Below, piece after piece: positions 27,018-35,923 of a stretch of 64,000 nt of DNA. Made by a program: the position numbers and the translations under genes. The stretch covers positions 1 to 64,000 of the forward strand of contig NZ_JBNAMV010000002.1 in assembly GCF_049705945.1 (NCBI RefSeq). Direction: 5' to 3'. The first letter of the stretch is position 1; each line of letters starts with the position of its first letter. The DNA comes from Salarchaeum japonicum_A (GTDB lineage: Archaea; Halobacteriota; Halobacteria; Halobacteriales; Halobacteriaceae). The notes under the pieces were generated by a model. It was given only the letters and a program-made list of their open reading frames with translations. It did not search any database and had not been told where the DNA came from.

Positions 27018-27389
27018 ATGCCTGCAGAAATTCTGGCTGCCGACGACGACGAAGACATCAGAGAGATGATCGATGTTAGTCTCAGTGAGGAGTTCGATGT
27101 GGAGACTGTAAAAGATGGTCTGGAGGCATGGGAGTACTTAGAAGAGTCCCCGGATTCATTACCGAAAGCGGTCATTCTCGACGTCATGATGCCAGAGATG
27201 GACGGGTTTTCGGTTCTGGACCATATCCGAGAGAACGACGGGATGCAGGACATTCAGGTTATTATGCTGACATCTCGGAGCCGGGAGGAGGACATCGTTC
27301 GAGCGCTCGAGGCAGGCGCGGACGATTTCCTGGCGAAGCCCTTCAATAAATCCGAACTGTACGGACGTGTACAGCAAACTCTCCAGTAA
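27018..27389 (+). CDS. CheY-like single-domain response regulator
   Basis: 123 residues, a complete receiver domain and nothing else. It has the acidic pocket ILAADDDEDIREM, the phospho-acceptor Asp in VILDVMMPEMDGF, the Thr/Ser of IQVIMLTSRSRE and the switch Lys in FLAKPFNKSEL. All catalytic positions are intact, in contrast to the degenerate receiver of the divergent kinase. Having no output domain, it would signal by protein contact. capC starts 54 bases downstream on the same strand, so the regulator may be co-transcribed with the capsule genes. Confidence 0.9.
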   Translation: MPAEILAADDDEDIREMIDVSLSEEFDVETVKDGLEAWEYLEESPDSLPKAVILDVMMPEMDGFSVLDHIRENDGMQDIQVIMLTSRSREEDIVRALEAGADDFLAKPFNKSELYGRVQQTLQ

Positions 27390-27442
27390 GCGACCGTACA
27401 GAATTGAAACAGTAAAGGTGCATTAGCTGGTAGATAGTCACA

Positions 27443-28609
27443 ATGTGGGTGGCCACACTAGTCGCCGTTATCGGTCTCTTGAGCGTCGGGGCCATCACTC
27501 AGTTCACCGGGTATCGTATGGGAGGGTCAATCACCATTCCCGTTCTTGCCGTGTACTCTTTGAAGAACTTCGTCATGCTCCCCGTTTTTGTGTTGAGCGC
27601 GGCAGCCGCGTACGTCGGCCTGTGGGTCCTCCGTCGTCGAACATTGATATTTGGTCGTGACGAGCTCATCGCAGCGATGGTCATCGGCACAGCCGTTCCA
27701 GTAGTCACGCTCTTTTTCATCCTGCAATTAGGACTTGAGGTGGGAGTGGTTGCGTTTCTGGGAAGTATTCTCCCTGGACTCGCAGCGTACAATTACCATC
27801 GAATCAAGCCGGAGTATCGCCGAAACGACCTCTTGGCGAGTATCGGGTTGTTCGTTACCCTCACTGCGCTCGGTTGGGTACTGGTTTCCAATGGATATGC
27901 GCGTGAATTTGGTGCGCTGACGCCCCCAGTCCTCTTCTCTTCGACGGCAGACGTCGCTATCTACAAAGGTGTTGCAGTGCCCATCGACCCCGAATCTGTC
28001 ATCCTCCCTCGAAAGATTGTGGCCGGACTGTTCGCTGGTGGGCTGGTTCTATCTGAACGGCTCCGGGGCCGGTTCGGTGTTCGGGTCGGAATCATTGGTG
28101 CGGTCCTCCTCGCGATTTACGCGCTAGCGAGCTATTGGCTCGTAATCCTGTACGTCCTTTTGCTTGCGCTATCGTTCGGTTTCATCCAGTTGTCGAACTA
28201 CCTCACACTCCGGTACGGACGAGTGCTTCTCGGAGTGACTGTCGCAGTCGCGATCTTCGCCGCAGTATCGCTGACGTTTGTCGTACCAATTGAGCGAGGG
28301 CTGTCGGCGTTCTTTACTGCGATTTTGGCAGGTGTTGGGGCGTACAACGCGCATGCGTCGGCACCATTCGAGCGCCGCCTCGTCGTCCCGCTTCAGATCG
28401 TGGTCTTTGTCCCCGCTTTGATCGTCGCTCGACTGTTCAGTGCTCCCCAACCTCGTGGGTTTCCACAAGAGCTGACGTTGCCTGTCCTGGGGATTGCAGC
28501 GGTTCTCTGGGTGGCTGCCCTGGGTGTCGCGTACTGGTATACTGTGTCACCCCCGGGTGAAGATGAGGTTCTCTCTGCGTCGGTTCTCTCTGAAGGGGGT
28601 GAAACATGA
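27443..28609 (+). CDS. capC: CapC/PgsC-like membrane protein for poly-gamma-glutamate
   Basis: 388 residues, nearly all hydrophobic, with about ten membrane segments in two halves. PgsC/CapC proteins are membrane subunits of the poly-gamma-glutamate synthase; this protein is about twice the size of the short bacterial PgsC, and each half contains an AAYNYHR or GAYNAHAS motif, indicating an internal duplication. It overlaps capB by four bases (ATGA). Poly-gamma-glutamate capsules occur in some haloarchaea. The assignment leans partly on the neighbouring capB. Confidence 0.72.
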   Translation: MWVATLVAVIGLLSVGAITQFTGYRMGGSITIPVLAVYSLKNFVMLPVFVLSAAAAYVGLWVLRRRTLIFGRDELIAAMVIGTAVPVVTLFFILQLGLEVGVVAFLGSILPGLAAYNYHRIKPEYRRNDLLASIGLFVTLTALGWVLVSNGYAREFGALTPPVLFSSTADVAIYKGVAVPIDPESVILPRKIVAGLFAGGLVLSERLRGRFGVRVGIIGAVLLAIYALASYWLVILYVLLLALSFGFIQLSNYLTLRYGRVLLGVTVAVAIFAAVSLTFVVPIERGLSAFFTAILAGVGAYNAHASAPFERRLVVPLQIVVFVPALIVARLFSAPQPRGFPQELTLPVLGIAAVLWVAALGVAYWYTVSPPGEDEVLSASVLSEGGET

Positions 28610-30246
28610 GTCGGACTGCCTTCGAGATCTACGGCCGTGGGTTCGGCTGGTCGTGGCGTCTTAGGGGCCCAGCGGAGGTACTAGCAACCGGCAGCCGCCA
28701 CTACGACACATCCCGAGCAGCACGCGATGCAATTGACATTGTTCGCGCCGCTGTTGCAGAACTATCGGGGAACGAAGAGTCCTTCCCAGACACCGATGTC
28801 GACGCGCCCGACATAATCGTCGAACAAGAGGCCACACCGTCAGGAGAGCTTCCGGAGGAACGAAACAACTGGGTCTGGCGGCTCCAAACTGCAAACGGGG
28901 TACTGGGACATAGTGCCGATCGCTTCCCGACGGAAATGGCAGCACAGTCCGCGGCGGACCAGTTCCTCGACTATGCGGCGGGGGCGCTGCCGATGTTCTT
29001 GGTTGGGGCAGAGTACGAGTGGAAGACTGGCCCGAAGCCAATCGAAGTCGGCTCGTCGAGTTTAACAGGGCTGGTTAGTGAAGCAACGAGGGGTATTCGA
29101 CATCGTAAGGTCCTCGATCAGATCGATACCCAGATTGTCGTCTCGGGGACTCGCGGTAAATCCTCAACCACCCAACGGCTCGACGACGTCTTCAACCGCC
29201 GAGGGTACGACACGCTCACGAAGATCACCGGCAACCATCCACTACTGATCCACAACGGCGAGGTCCATCCTATCGAACGACGGGGGCCTCGAACGACGCT
29301 CTACGAGAATATCAGTCTCATCGCTGAGTTCGTCCCCGAACTCGATGCGTACGAGCCGGACGACGTCGCTATCTTCGAGAATCAAGGTATCACAGAATAC
29401 ACGACCCGGCTGTTCAACCAGCGTCTGACCGATCCGGACATCATCGTGTTAACAAACGTCCGTCAGGACCACACAGATACCCTTGGAAAGACCAGGACAG
29501 ACCTTGCACGTTCGTTTGCGCGGTCGGTCCCAGCGGGAACACACGTTGTGAGCGGCGAGCAACACCCGGTGTTGCACGAATATATGCAAAAAGAGATCGA
29601 ACGCCGCGGAGGGACTATCGAGCAGGTTGATATTCCCGACGAACACGAAGGGCTAATCGGTTCTGAAACGATCCACGCAGTTAATGCGGTGTTAGATGTT
29701 GTTGGCGAACCGCCACTTCCAGCCGAGGAGATCGAATCGTTCCTCAGTGCGATCCAACCAACGTGGATAGAACTTGAAGACGGACTCATCTTCAACGCTG
29801 CCGAGGTGAACGATGTCGAAAGTACTGAGATGGTTCGACGGGTGCTCGTCGATGACGAATGTATCACCCCGTTCGTGTACCTCCGAAGAGACCGGCGGGG
29901 GCGTACAGCGTCATTTGCTCAATATATCGAGTTGCTATTCGAGCGAGAGTTAATCGATGAAGCTCACATCGGTGGGGCTAACACACGCGCATTCGCCGAA
30001 AACGTCGATGTTCCAACCAAGTGCCACAGTCAAAATGCGGACCCGGAGCAGGTTCTAACTGAACTGTTCACCGATGGCCGACCGGTCATCCTCATGGGTA
30101 ACACGGTGGACGAGTTTATGCGTGAGATGCAGGCGTCGATTGAACAACGAGTGAAAGAGAAAAGACAGGCTGCCTCGGCAAGCGAAGCTGTTGACATTTC
30201 TGAACAGGGGAGCGCGGAAGCGACTAAACCAAAAGATTACGAATAA
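28606..30246 (+). CDS. capB: CapB/PgsB-like poly-gamma-glutamate ligase with YegP-like N-terminus
   Basis: 546 residues. From about residue 165 it is a Mur-ligase-type amide ligase: the ATP-binding motif VVSGTRGKSSTTQRL, then THRGPRTTLYEN-like and VAIFENQGI segments, and LTNVRQDHTDTLGKT. These match CapB, which polymerises glutamate through its gamma-carboxyl. Residues 1-140 are extra: FEIYGRGFGWSWRLRG and NNWVWRLQTANGVLGHS look like two DUF1508/YegP-type repeats, which is not usual for CapB. No capA (export hydrolase) is present nearby; a transposase gene lies just downstream, so the locus may be truncated. Confidence 0.82.
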   Translation: MSRTAFEIYGRGFGWSWRLRGPAEVLATGSRHYDTSRAARDAIDIVRAAVAELSGNEESFPDTDVDAPDIIVEQEATPSGELPEERNNWVWRLQTANGVLGHSADRFPTEMAAQSAADQFLDYAAGALPMFLVGAEYEWKTGPKPIEVGSSSLTGLVSEATRGIRHRKVLDQIDTQIVVSGTRGKSSTTQRLDDVFNRRGYDTLTKITGNHPLLIHNGEVHPIERRGPRTTLYENISLIAEFVPELDAYEPDDVAIFENQGITEYTTRLFNQRLTDPDIIVLTNVRQDHTDTLGKTRTDLARSFARSVPAGTHVVSGEQHPVLHEYMQKEIERRGGTIEQVDIPDEHEGLIGSETIHAVNAVLDVVGEPPLPAEEIESFLSAIQPTWIELEDGLIFNAAEVNDVESTEMVRRVLVDDECITPFVYLRRDRRGRTASFAQYIELLFERELIDEAHIGGANTRAFAENVDVPTKCHSQNADPEQVLTELFTDGRPVILMGNTVDEFMREMQASIEQRVKEKRQAASASEAVDISEQGSAEATKPKDYE

Positions 30247-30253
30247 AACGTCA

Positions 30254-30277
30254 GCTTCTGTAAGAAGCGGGCCTTTT
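30254..30277 (+). terminator. Hairpin terminator after capB
   Basis: GCTTCT and AGAAGC form a perfect six-base stem around GTA, followed five bases later by a short T tract (30274-30277). It lies eight bases after the capB stop codon, and separates the cap genes from the transposase gene. Confidence 0.6.
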
Positions 30278-30325
30278 CGTTAGATGTAGACGTGTTCTTG
30301 AGGGGGCCAGAACGATTGTCCGGTA

Positions 30326-32002
30326 GTGCCCATTACTACTGAATCTCGGAGAACCGTCTTTCGACAAATTGCACGACTGTCGTACGTTGAGTGGCCAGCG
30401 TACGATTCGACACCGTTGTACGACCGCACCTCACTTACCGGATTAGAGTCGGATGTCCAGATCGTCTCAGGAGCTTGGTTCACGCACCATGAGCACATCT
30501 CTGTTGAGCAGTTCGTCTCCGAACTTCCGCTGGCCTACTTCCAATTCGAGGCCCATGACTGCTACGAGGATCCGACACACTACGAGATGGACACCCTGTT
30601 TCGCGTGTTCGTTCTGAAAGAACTTCACGGATGGGAGCACGAAACAGCACTCTACGAGTACCTCGAAAGTCATCCGGAACTTTGCGAGCGGCTTGGGCTG
30701 GAGGCAGTGCCTGACCAATCGACACTCTGGCGCAGTTGGCACACGCGCTTCAACGATGAGCTTCGCGAGACGGTCCAGAAAGCGGCTCGAACGATCCTCA
30801 TCAAAGCGCAGAACGCCGATGTCACCGTCCCCCGCGAACCGGAGCAGATCCTCCCGGCTCGTTGCGATGACGTGGACGAATCGGTTCCAGACGATCGAGC
30901 CATTCTAGACAACGCCGATAGAGTCACCAAGCACGTCAGCCGTGTCGTCTTTCCCGCGTTCTCTCTGGACCGTGGCGAGGGCTGTGAGATCCACGAGAAC
31001 GCCTACTGGGGCCTGCAGACGTATCTCGGACTGCGCGAGCGGCTGGCTGCAAACGAGGGTGCTCGCAGTTTCGTCCACGAGTCAACGCGGGAGCGGACAC
31101 CACTCGGACACGCCCACCGCGACCACATTCGTGATCTCTCTATCGAGCAGATTCGAGCGATGTACCGGCAGGCGATTCGACGACTCATTGATGAGGTCGC
31201 AGAGACGGAGAAGTTCTTCCGGGCAGGGATCGTCGCTATCGACATCACCGAGGCTGCTCCCTTCACCGGCGACCGGACCGGCCACGAGGACGAGATCATT
31301 GGGACGAAAGAACAGACCGACGAGTACGCCTATCAGTGGGCGACCGTCCAGCTGGTCGGCAACGCTGTTCCACTTGTCCTTGATGCCCGCCCAGTACGGA
31401 AAGGCGAGACACGAAAGGAGATCGTCGAAGACCTGCTCGACTCTGCCCAAGACCTCGTTCACGTGGATAACGTGCTGATGGATCGGGAGTTCGATAGCCA
31501 GCACGTCCTGGAGATGATCAGCCAGCGTGGGCTCTCCTACGTCGTTCCGAAGCGGATGCAGACTAGCGAGAAAGCCCAGGCCAAGCGATTGCTCCAGCGT
31601 GACCGGGACCGATACGAGACCGACCGGAAGCTCCACCTCGGGAAGAACGAGTGGCACGAGACGACGCTCATCTATCGTCGAAAAGAAGACTCAGAGCACG
31701 ACGACCATCGACAATATTCGGTGTTCATGACGAATTGCGGGAGTGGTCACCTCACGGAGTACGGGTATCGGTGGGAGATCGAGAGCGGCTATAGATCTAT
31801 AAAGCGGTTCATGGCGGCGACGACGTCGAAGGATTTCGGGCTACGGTTCTTCTACTTCGCATTCGCCTGCCTGTTGTACTCGATCTGGCGGGCTGTCGAT
31901 CTGCTCGTGCAGGTTGAGTTGACTGGTGAGTACGAACATTCACCGATCGTAACAGCCGACAACACGCTGACGCTGTTGAAGAAGGAGACTGGAATCGGAT
32001 AG
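30326..32002 (+). CDS. DDE transposase of the IS4-like superfamily
   Basis: 558 residues from GTG 30326. The catalytic layout of IS4-type DDE transposases is visible: the first Asp in GIVAIDITEAAPF (about 305), the second in VLMDREFDSQHV (about 390), and the Y-R-E-K region YGYRWEIESGYRSIKRF with the catalytic Glu (about 490). An N-terminal stretch (DTLFRVFVLKELHGW, VPDQSTLWRSWH) resembles the helix-turn-helix region before the catalytic core. I find no clear terminal inverted repeats or target duplication around it, so the ends of the element are unassigned; it may be an old or partial insertion. Catalytic residues are intact. Confidence 0.85.
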   Translation: MPITTESRRTVFRQIARLSYVEWPAYDSTPLYDRTSLTGLESDVQIVSGAWFTHHEHISVEQFVSELPLAYFQFEAHDCYEDPTHYEMDTLFRVFVLKELHGWEHETALYEYLESHPELCERLGLEAVPDQSTLWRSWHTRFNDELRETVQKAARTILIKAQNADVTVPREPEQILPARCDDVDESVPDDRAILDNADRVTKHVSRVVFPAFSLDRGEGCEIHENAYWGLQTYLGLRERLAANEGARSFVHESTRERTPLGHAHRDHIRDLSIEQIRAMYRQAIRRLIDEVAETEKFFRAGIVAIDITEAAPFTGDRTGHEDEIIGTKEQTDEYAYQWATVQLVGNAVPLVLDARPVRKGETRKEIVEDLLDSAQDLVHVDNVLMDREFDSQHVLEMISQRGLSYVVPKRMQTSEKAQAKRLLQRDRDRYETDRKLHLGKNEWHETTLIYRRKEDSEHDDHRQYSVFMTNCGSGHLTEYGYRWEIESGYRSIKRFMAATTSKDFGLRFFYFAFACLLYSIWRAVDLLVQVELTGEYEHSPIVTADNTLTLLKKETGIG

Positions 32003-32442
32003 AGAGACACTCAGTCTAGGTTAGCGCGCCGTCTGAGTGGCTACACTGTTGGAAGTCGCGAAAATTCGCCCATACAATTGGAAGTGTGATAGGAATGACC
32101 GCTTGGGGAGTGATTTGAGGTGGTCTGCGTTGACAGAACCGGCCAAATTCACGCATCACAGCCCCGCTAAACCAGGTATAGTCTCAACTTCCCCCCGGCT
32201 CAGTTTTGATATAGCGATATATAATTTATAAATCCGGTTTCTTGGCTATTAACACTACTACCGCCAGAATTCGGAACTTTAGGCAAATAAGCGTCTGGAC
32301 GTGATTATGTCGGTAATCACGACCACTTTGAAGTACCCCGCCGCCGTCGGTGAAGCACGGATGCTGCAACCCCCTCACGACGGCGCTTCCCCCAGGGTAG
32401 AGGACCCGAGACCGGGCCCGCAGGACGGTGGAGGGCCGGTGA
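32003..32442. other. Non-coding stretch between transposase and integrase
   Basis: 440 bases without a convincing gene. It contains an inverted repeat CACTCAG/CTGAGTG (32008-32039, possible terminator of the transposase), a very AT-rich part (about 32205-32235) with TATA-like sequence, the dif-like repeat at 32296-32325, and a further inverted repeat CGCCGTCG/CGACGGCG (32342-32349, 32378-32385) just before the integrase. Composition switches abruptly from AT-rich to GC-rich near 32330, which fits an element boundary. Confidence 0.5.
32296..32325. promoter_or_regulatory. dif-like inverted repeat, candidate integrase core site
   Basis: TGGACGTGATTA and TAATCACGACCA are 12-base arms, complementary at 11 of 12 positions, around the six-base spacer TGTCGG. 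Arms of 11-13 bases with a 6-8 base spacer are the geometry of tyrosine-recombinase core sites. It lies 118 bases before the integrase start, where an attachment site would be expected. It could instead be a repressor operator. I did not find a second copy in the window. Confidence 0.45.
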
Positions 32443-33669
32443 ATGCCTGACCGAGCGCTTTCGACGCCGCTCGACGACAGCTTCGAGCGCTACCTCCAAG
32501 ACAAGGGGAAAGGCCGCGGCGGCGACGGTGGGAACTATCGACGTAACGCTGCACGCGAGCTCGAACGATTCGCCGAGTGGGCCGCCGGCGACCGCGGCGC
32601 CGACGACTGGACCGGGATCGTCCCCGACGACGTCGACCGCGAGCCGACCTTTGACGATCTCGACGAACGCGTGTTCCGGGAGTACGCCCGACATCTCGGT
32701 GGTGACCGTGGCCTCAAGCAGAACACCGTCCAAACCTATTACCGCTATATCTCTGCGTGGTGTGGCTGGTGCGTCAACGAGGGATATCTCGAGGCGCATT
32801 ACGCACAGCGGGCCAGTGCGATGGCGCCGCTGCCGGAGGACGACGGCCGCAAGCCCGGCGACCAGCAGGCCTGGACGTCCGAACAGCGCCACGCCCTCAC
32901 CCGCCACGTCGACGAACGGGCCCGCGACGCCGTCGAGGCGTACACGACACTTCCAGAGGATACTGACCTCCTCGACAAGCAGCGAGGACGCTACGCGGCG
33001 CTGAAGGCGGCTCGTGACCGGGCTCTGGTGTTCGTACTCGCGTACACCGCCGTCCGCGTCGGCGAACTCCTCCGCGATCCGAACGACCCACGCCGGCGGG
33101 GCGTCCGCTGGGAGGACCTCTCCCTTGACGACGGGAGTATGGACGTCTATCGGAAGAAACAGCAGTGGGACGCCGCGAGTCTCCCCGACCCGGTGATCTC
33201 GCCGCTGCGGAGCTACCGCAAGCTGATGGACCCGCCGACGGAGCGCTGGCCGGTGTTTCCGACGTTCGACCAACGGACGCTTGCGGGGCTCGTTCAGGAT
33301 GAGCTTGAAGACCGGGGAGAACGCCCAGAAGCAATTACTGAGCGCCGTGAAGAATACGCTCGAGACCTCCTGCTGGCGCTCGATGAGGATATCCGGCCGC
33401 CGTCAATCACGACGGACGGCGCACGGTCGATTCTCCAACGGCTCTCAGAGGCTGCAGAGATCGACATCGACCATCCGAAACACGATTATCTTGCTCCGCA
33501 CGGGGGTCGACGTGGGATGGGTGAGGTACTTGTCCGTGCGTTTGGGTACACGGTCGCTGCCCGTTACTTAGATAACTCCGAGGAGATGGTGCGTGAGAGG
33601 TACTCGCATATCGAAGCGGGAGAACTCGGAGATGTGGCGACGGAAGCTCTCAATGAAATCGATTCTTAG
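32443..33669 (+). CDS. Tyrosine-family site-specific integrase
   Basis: 408 residues. An N-terminal SAM-like core-binding domain (about 10-115, including LKQNTVQTYYRYISAWCGWC) precedes the catalytic domain. Catalytic residues visible are Arg in AYTAVRVGELL (about 205), His-x-x-Arg in LAPHGGRRGMGEVL (about 350), and the nucleophile Tyr in VRERYSHIEAGELG near 388. The start codon sits in a GC-rich context at 32443. It would integrate or excise an element at a site probably located at 32296-32325. The gene order integrase, nucleases, conjugation genes is what an integrative conjugative element would have near one end. Confidence 0.9.
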   Translation: MPDRALSTPLDDSFERYLQDKGKGRGGDGGNYRRNAARELERFAEWAAGDRGADDWTGIVPDDVDREPTFDDLDERVFREYARHLGGDRGLKQNTVQTYYRYISAWCGWCVNEGYLEAHYAQRASAMAPLPEDDGRKPGDQQAWTSEQRHALTRHVDERARDAVEAYTTLPEDTDLLDKQRGRYAALKAARDRALVFVLAYTAVRVGELLRDPNDPRRRGVRWEDLSLDDGSMDVYRKKQQWDAASLPDPVISPLRSYRKLMDPPTERWPVFPTFDQRTLAGLVQDELEDRGERPEAITERREEYARDLLLALDEDIRPPSITTDGARSILQRLSEAAEIDIDHPKHDYLAPHGGRRGMGEVLVRAFGYTVAARYLDNSEEMVRERYSHIEAGELGDVATEALNEIDS

Positions 33670-33733
33670 GTTGGTATTCCGTCTCTCTCAATAACCAATA
33701 TTTCTATTCAGCACCCTGCTCGAATAAGAACAG

Positions 33734-34573
33734 ATGGATTGTCCTCAGTGCTCAAAATCCTTCTCGGATTCAGATGGGCTGGTAACTCATCTGACGAACG
33801 CCCACAATATTTCAAGAATTGAGGCAAGAAAGAGGGTTATAGAACTTTCTGATTCTAGAGATTCTGACCAGGAGGAAACTCCAGCAAATTCGCCTGGAAA
33901 GGATGGTGCGTCCAACTCGAACCGCCAGGTGATGCTCAATCGTTTCCGCCGACAATATGACGCACTCGGACGAATGCCGACGCCTCACGAATTAGATGAG
34001 ATAGATGGATACAGTCGCGAAGACTATATTAATGAGTTCGGCTCCGTGTACGGTACAGCTGTCTTCGCTGGGCTGACTGATGTTGAACCCGGAAGGTACG
34101 ATCACGATGCGGATGGATCGAAACAATACAGCGAGTGGGATCTCATTAGTGAGCTCTGGCGAGTCTTTGAGTTGACAGGCAGAGCGTCGGTTCGAATGAT
34201 GGATCACGCCGGCGAGTACAGTAGTCAAACCTACCAGTACCGATTTGGGAGCTGGTCGGAAGCCCTGAATAGAGCGAATATTGACGGCCCAGACCCGTCC
34301 ATTCCGGCAAGTCGTGACTCTCGGCAGAAGCACTACGCAAGCGCAGAGTGGAAAGAACTCCGTACACAGGCACTAAAACGAGATGACTATGAGTGCCAAT
34401 CGTGTGGAATTTCTGAAGAAAAGCATCAAGAGAAATTTGGTGTCGGATTGAACGTGCATCATTTGACTGATATTGCAGAATTCGAAGACCCGGCCGATGC
34501 CGATGTTGTAGAGAACTTAGAGACACTTTGTGCAGAATGCCACGGAGAACACCATCCGTTCTCTGAAAAATAG
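33734..34573 (+). CDS. HNH endonuclease with N-terminal C2H2 zinc finger
   Basis: 279 residues. Residues 3-24 form a C2H2 finger (CPQCSKSF...HLTNAH). The middle has two stretches resembling homing-endonuclease-associated repeats (YINEFGSVYGTAVFAGL and YQYRFGSWSEALNRANI). The C-terminal HNH domain (about 200-275) shows CQSCG, LNVHHLTDIAEF and ENLETLCAECHGEHH, with the zinc cysteines and the HH of the active site. Such proteins are usual in mobile DNA as homing or defence nucleases. Codon use is less GC-rich than in the integrase next to it, suggesting a different origin. Confidence 0.82.
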   Translation: MDCPQCSKSFSDSDGLVTHLTNAHNISRIEARKRVIELSDSRDSDQEETPANSPGKDGASNSNRQVMLNRFRRQYDALGRMPTPHELDEIDGYSREDYINEFGSVYGTAVFAGLTDVEPGRYDHDADGSKQYSEWDLISELWRVFELTGRASVRMMDHAGEYSSQTYQYRFGSWSEALNRANIDGPDPSIPASRDSRQKHYASAEWKELRTQALKRDDYECQSCGISEEKHQEKFGVGLNVHHLTDIAEFEDPADADVVENLETLCAECHGEHHPFSEK

Positions 34574-34656
34574 AATCCTCATTCCCATTTTATCTCGGCA
34601 TATTCTCTTGTCATCTGTAATCCGGAACAGCGGAACGTTCAAGCAGACCACGTATT

Positions 34657-35892
34657 TTGTTTCAGTTGACCGTGCCGTTCAGAGCGCTCGACGACGGGAA
34701 GATTGTCACCCCCATACAGGTCAATGACCAGCAACCCGTCGAATGTCCTGAGTGCCGAAGTATCCTTTATCCTCGCGACGGGGACCACCGTGCCCGCCAC
34801 TTCTTTCACGCTGCCGACGACGCAGCTGAGTCCTGTTCAAAGGCGGGCCAGGGGGAATCAGATACCCACGCTCGCTGTACGGCATTGGCAGTCGCTACGC
34901 TTGCTGACCATTATCCGAATGCAGCACGCGTCGGGGCTGAAATCACAATCGACGCGACAGGGACGCCAACAACTCCCGAGACCCGACGGGCCGACGCCCT
35001 CGTTGAGTTCGATGAGGAAAACCCCTTCTTCGGAGGCGGCCTTATCATCGAGGTTCAACACAAGCACCACAGCAAGGATATCGAAGGAACCTCCCACGAT
35101 TACCTTTCAGCGGGGTACTCAGTCGCGTGGTTAGAGTCTGAGGATTTTGGTGACGAGCAGCTGGACTATCAGGTCGTCGACGACGCGTTCCGAGCCGACG
35201 ACGGTCGTGCTTTCAGCATCCGTGAGTACGACCCGTGGGAGTTCGACACTCGTGTCGAAGCGAATCTCGACTGGGAGGAAAAATCTCGAGGCTGCCATTT
35301 CGTCGAAGAATACGGGAGCCACAATTGGAGCCAAGTCCCAGGATATGCGCATCCGGACGGATACGAATACGAATACTGCTGGTGGTGCGGATCACGCCGG
35401 CGCTACGATCACGAACTAACCAGGTTCGTGTACGACTACGAGGGGGTGCTCGCACCAGAGGTCGACATCGAAGTTCTTCGTGACGCTGTTATCCCCTATC
35501 CAGATGTTGCGAACGATTTTGACGACTGGAAGAACGGCGACTCGTTTGGTCGTGAACGGTCGGTTGAGGGAGCATTAGCAAACCGTACTGATGTCGCACC
35601 GTGTCGCGGACCACACGGCATTCACGAATGGACGAGAAAGGAGGTCATCAAACGAAGGTACGATGATCGCGTCGACGTCGCGCTCTGGGAATGCCAGCAC
35701 TGCCCTGTTCACCTTCTCACGAACCATACCGGGCATGGGGAGACGGAGGCGGCAATTCTGTTCGGAAAAGCTCCAAACCCGGATTGGGGATTGGACAACC
35801 TAAACGGAAATCCGCGAAAGTGTAACAACTGCTCTCACCACGAACAGGCGGACTGGGACTATTGCCCGGACTGCTTTCAGATAGATCCATAG
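34657..35892 (+). CDS. CoiA-like nuclease with zinc-ribbon C-terminus
   Basis: 411 residues if it starts at TTG 34657; GTG 34672 is equally possible and would remove five residues. Residues 28-82 carry the zinc-finger pattern ECPECRSIL...HFFH...SDTHARC found in CoiA-type proteins. The predicted nuclease core follows: RRADALVEF (Asp113) and LIIEVQHKHHS (Glu132, Gln134), the D...E-x-Q variant of PD-(D/E)xK used by CoiA. The rest has two or three CxxC zinc ribbons (CWWCGS, CQHC, CNNC...CPDC). CoiA proteins are linked to competence and mobile DNA. The lack of an ATG leaves the start uncertain. Confidence 0.68.
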   Translation: MFQLTVPFRALDDGKIVTPIQVNDQQPVECPECRSILYPRDGDHRARHFFHAADDAAESCSKAGQGESDTHARCTALAVATLADHYPNAARVGAEITIDATGTPTTPETRRADALVEFDEENPFFGGGLIIEVQHKHHSKDIEGTSHDYLSAGYSVAWLESEDFGDEQLDYQVVDDAFRADDGRAFSIREYDPWEFDTRVEANLDWEEKSRGCHFVEEYGSHNWSQVPGYAHPDGYEYEYCWWCGSRRRYDHELTRFVYDYEGVLAPEVDIEVLRDAVIPYPDVANDFDDWKNGDSFGRERSVEGALANRTDVAPCRGPHGIHEWTRKEVIKRRYDDRVDVALWECQHCPVHLLTNHTGHGETEAAILFGKAPNPDWGLDNLNGNPRKCNNCSHHEQADWDYCPDCFQIDP

Positions 35893-35923
35893 AGGCGGGA
35901 TATCGAGAACCCCAAAATAGAAC

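Noticed and set aside
22961..27253. Histidine kinase starting as far upstream as 27253
   Set aside because: The extra 129 residues are Ser-rich shadow translation of the response regulator gene on the other strand; the TATA box supports GTG 26866.
30247..32040. Terminal inverted repeats for the transposase gene
   Set aside because: I compared both flanks by eye and found no matching ends or target duplication; the hairpin at 30254-30268 fits a capB terminator better.
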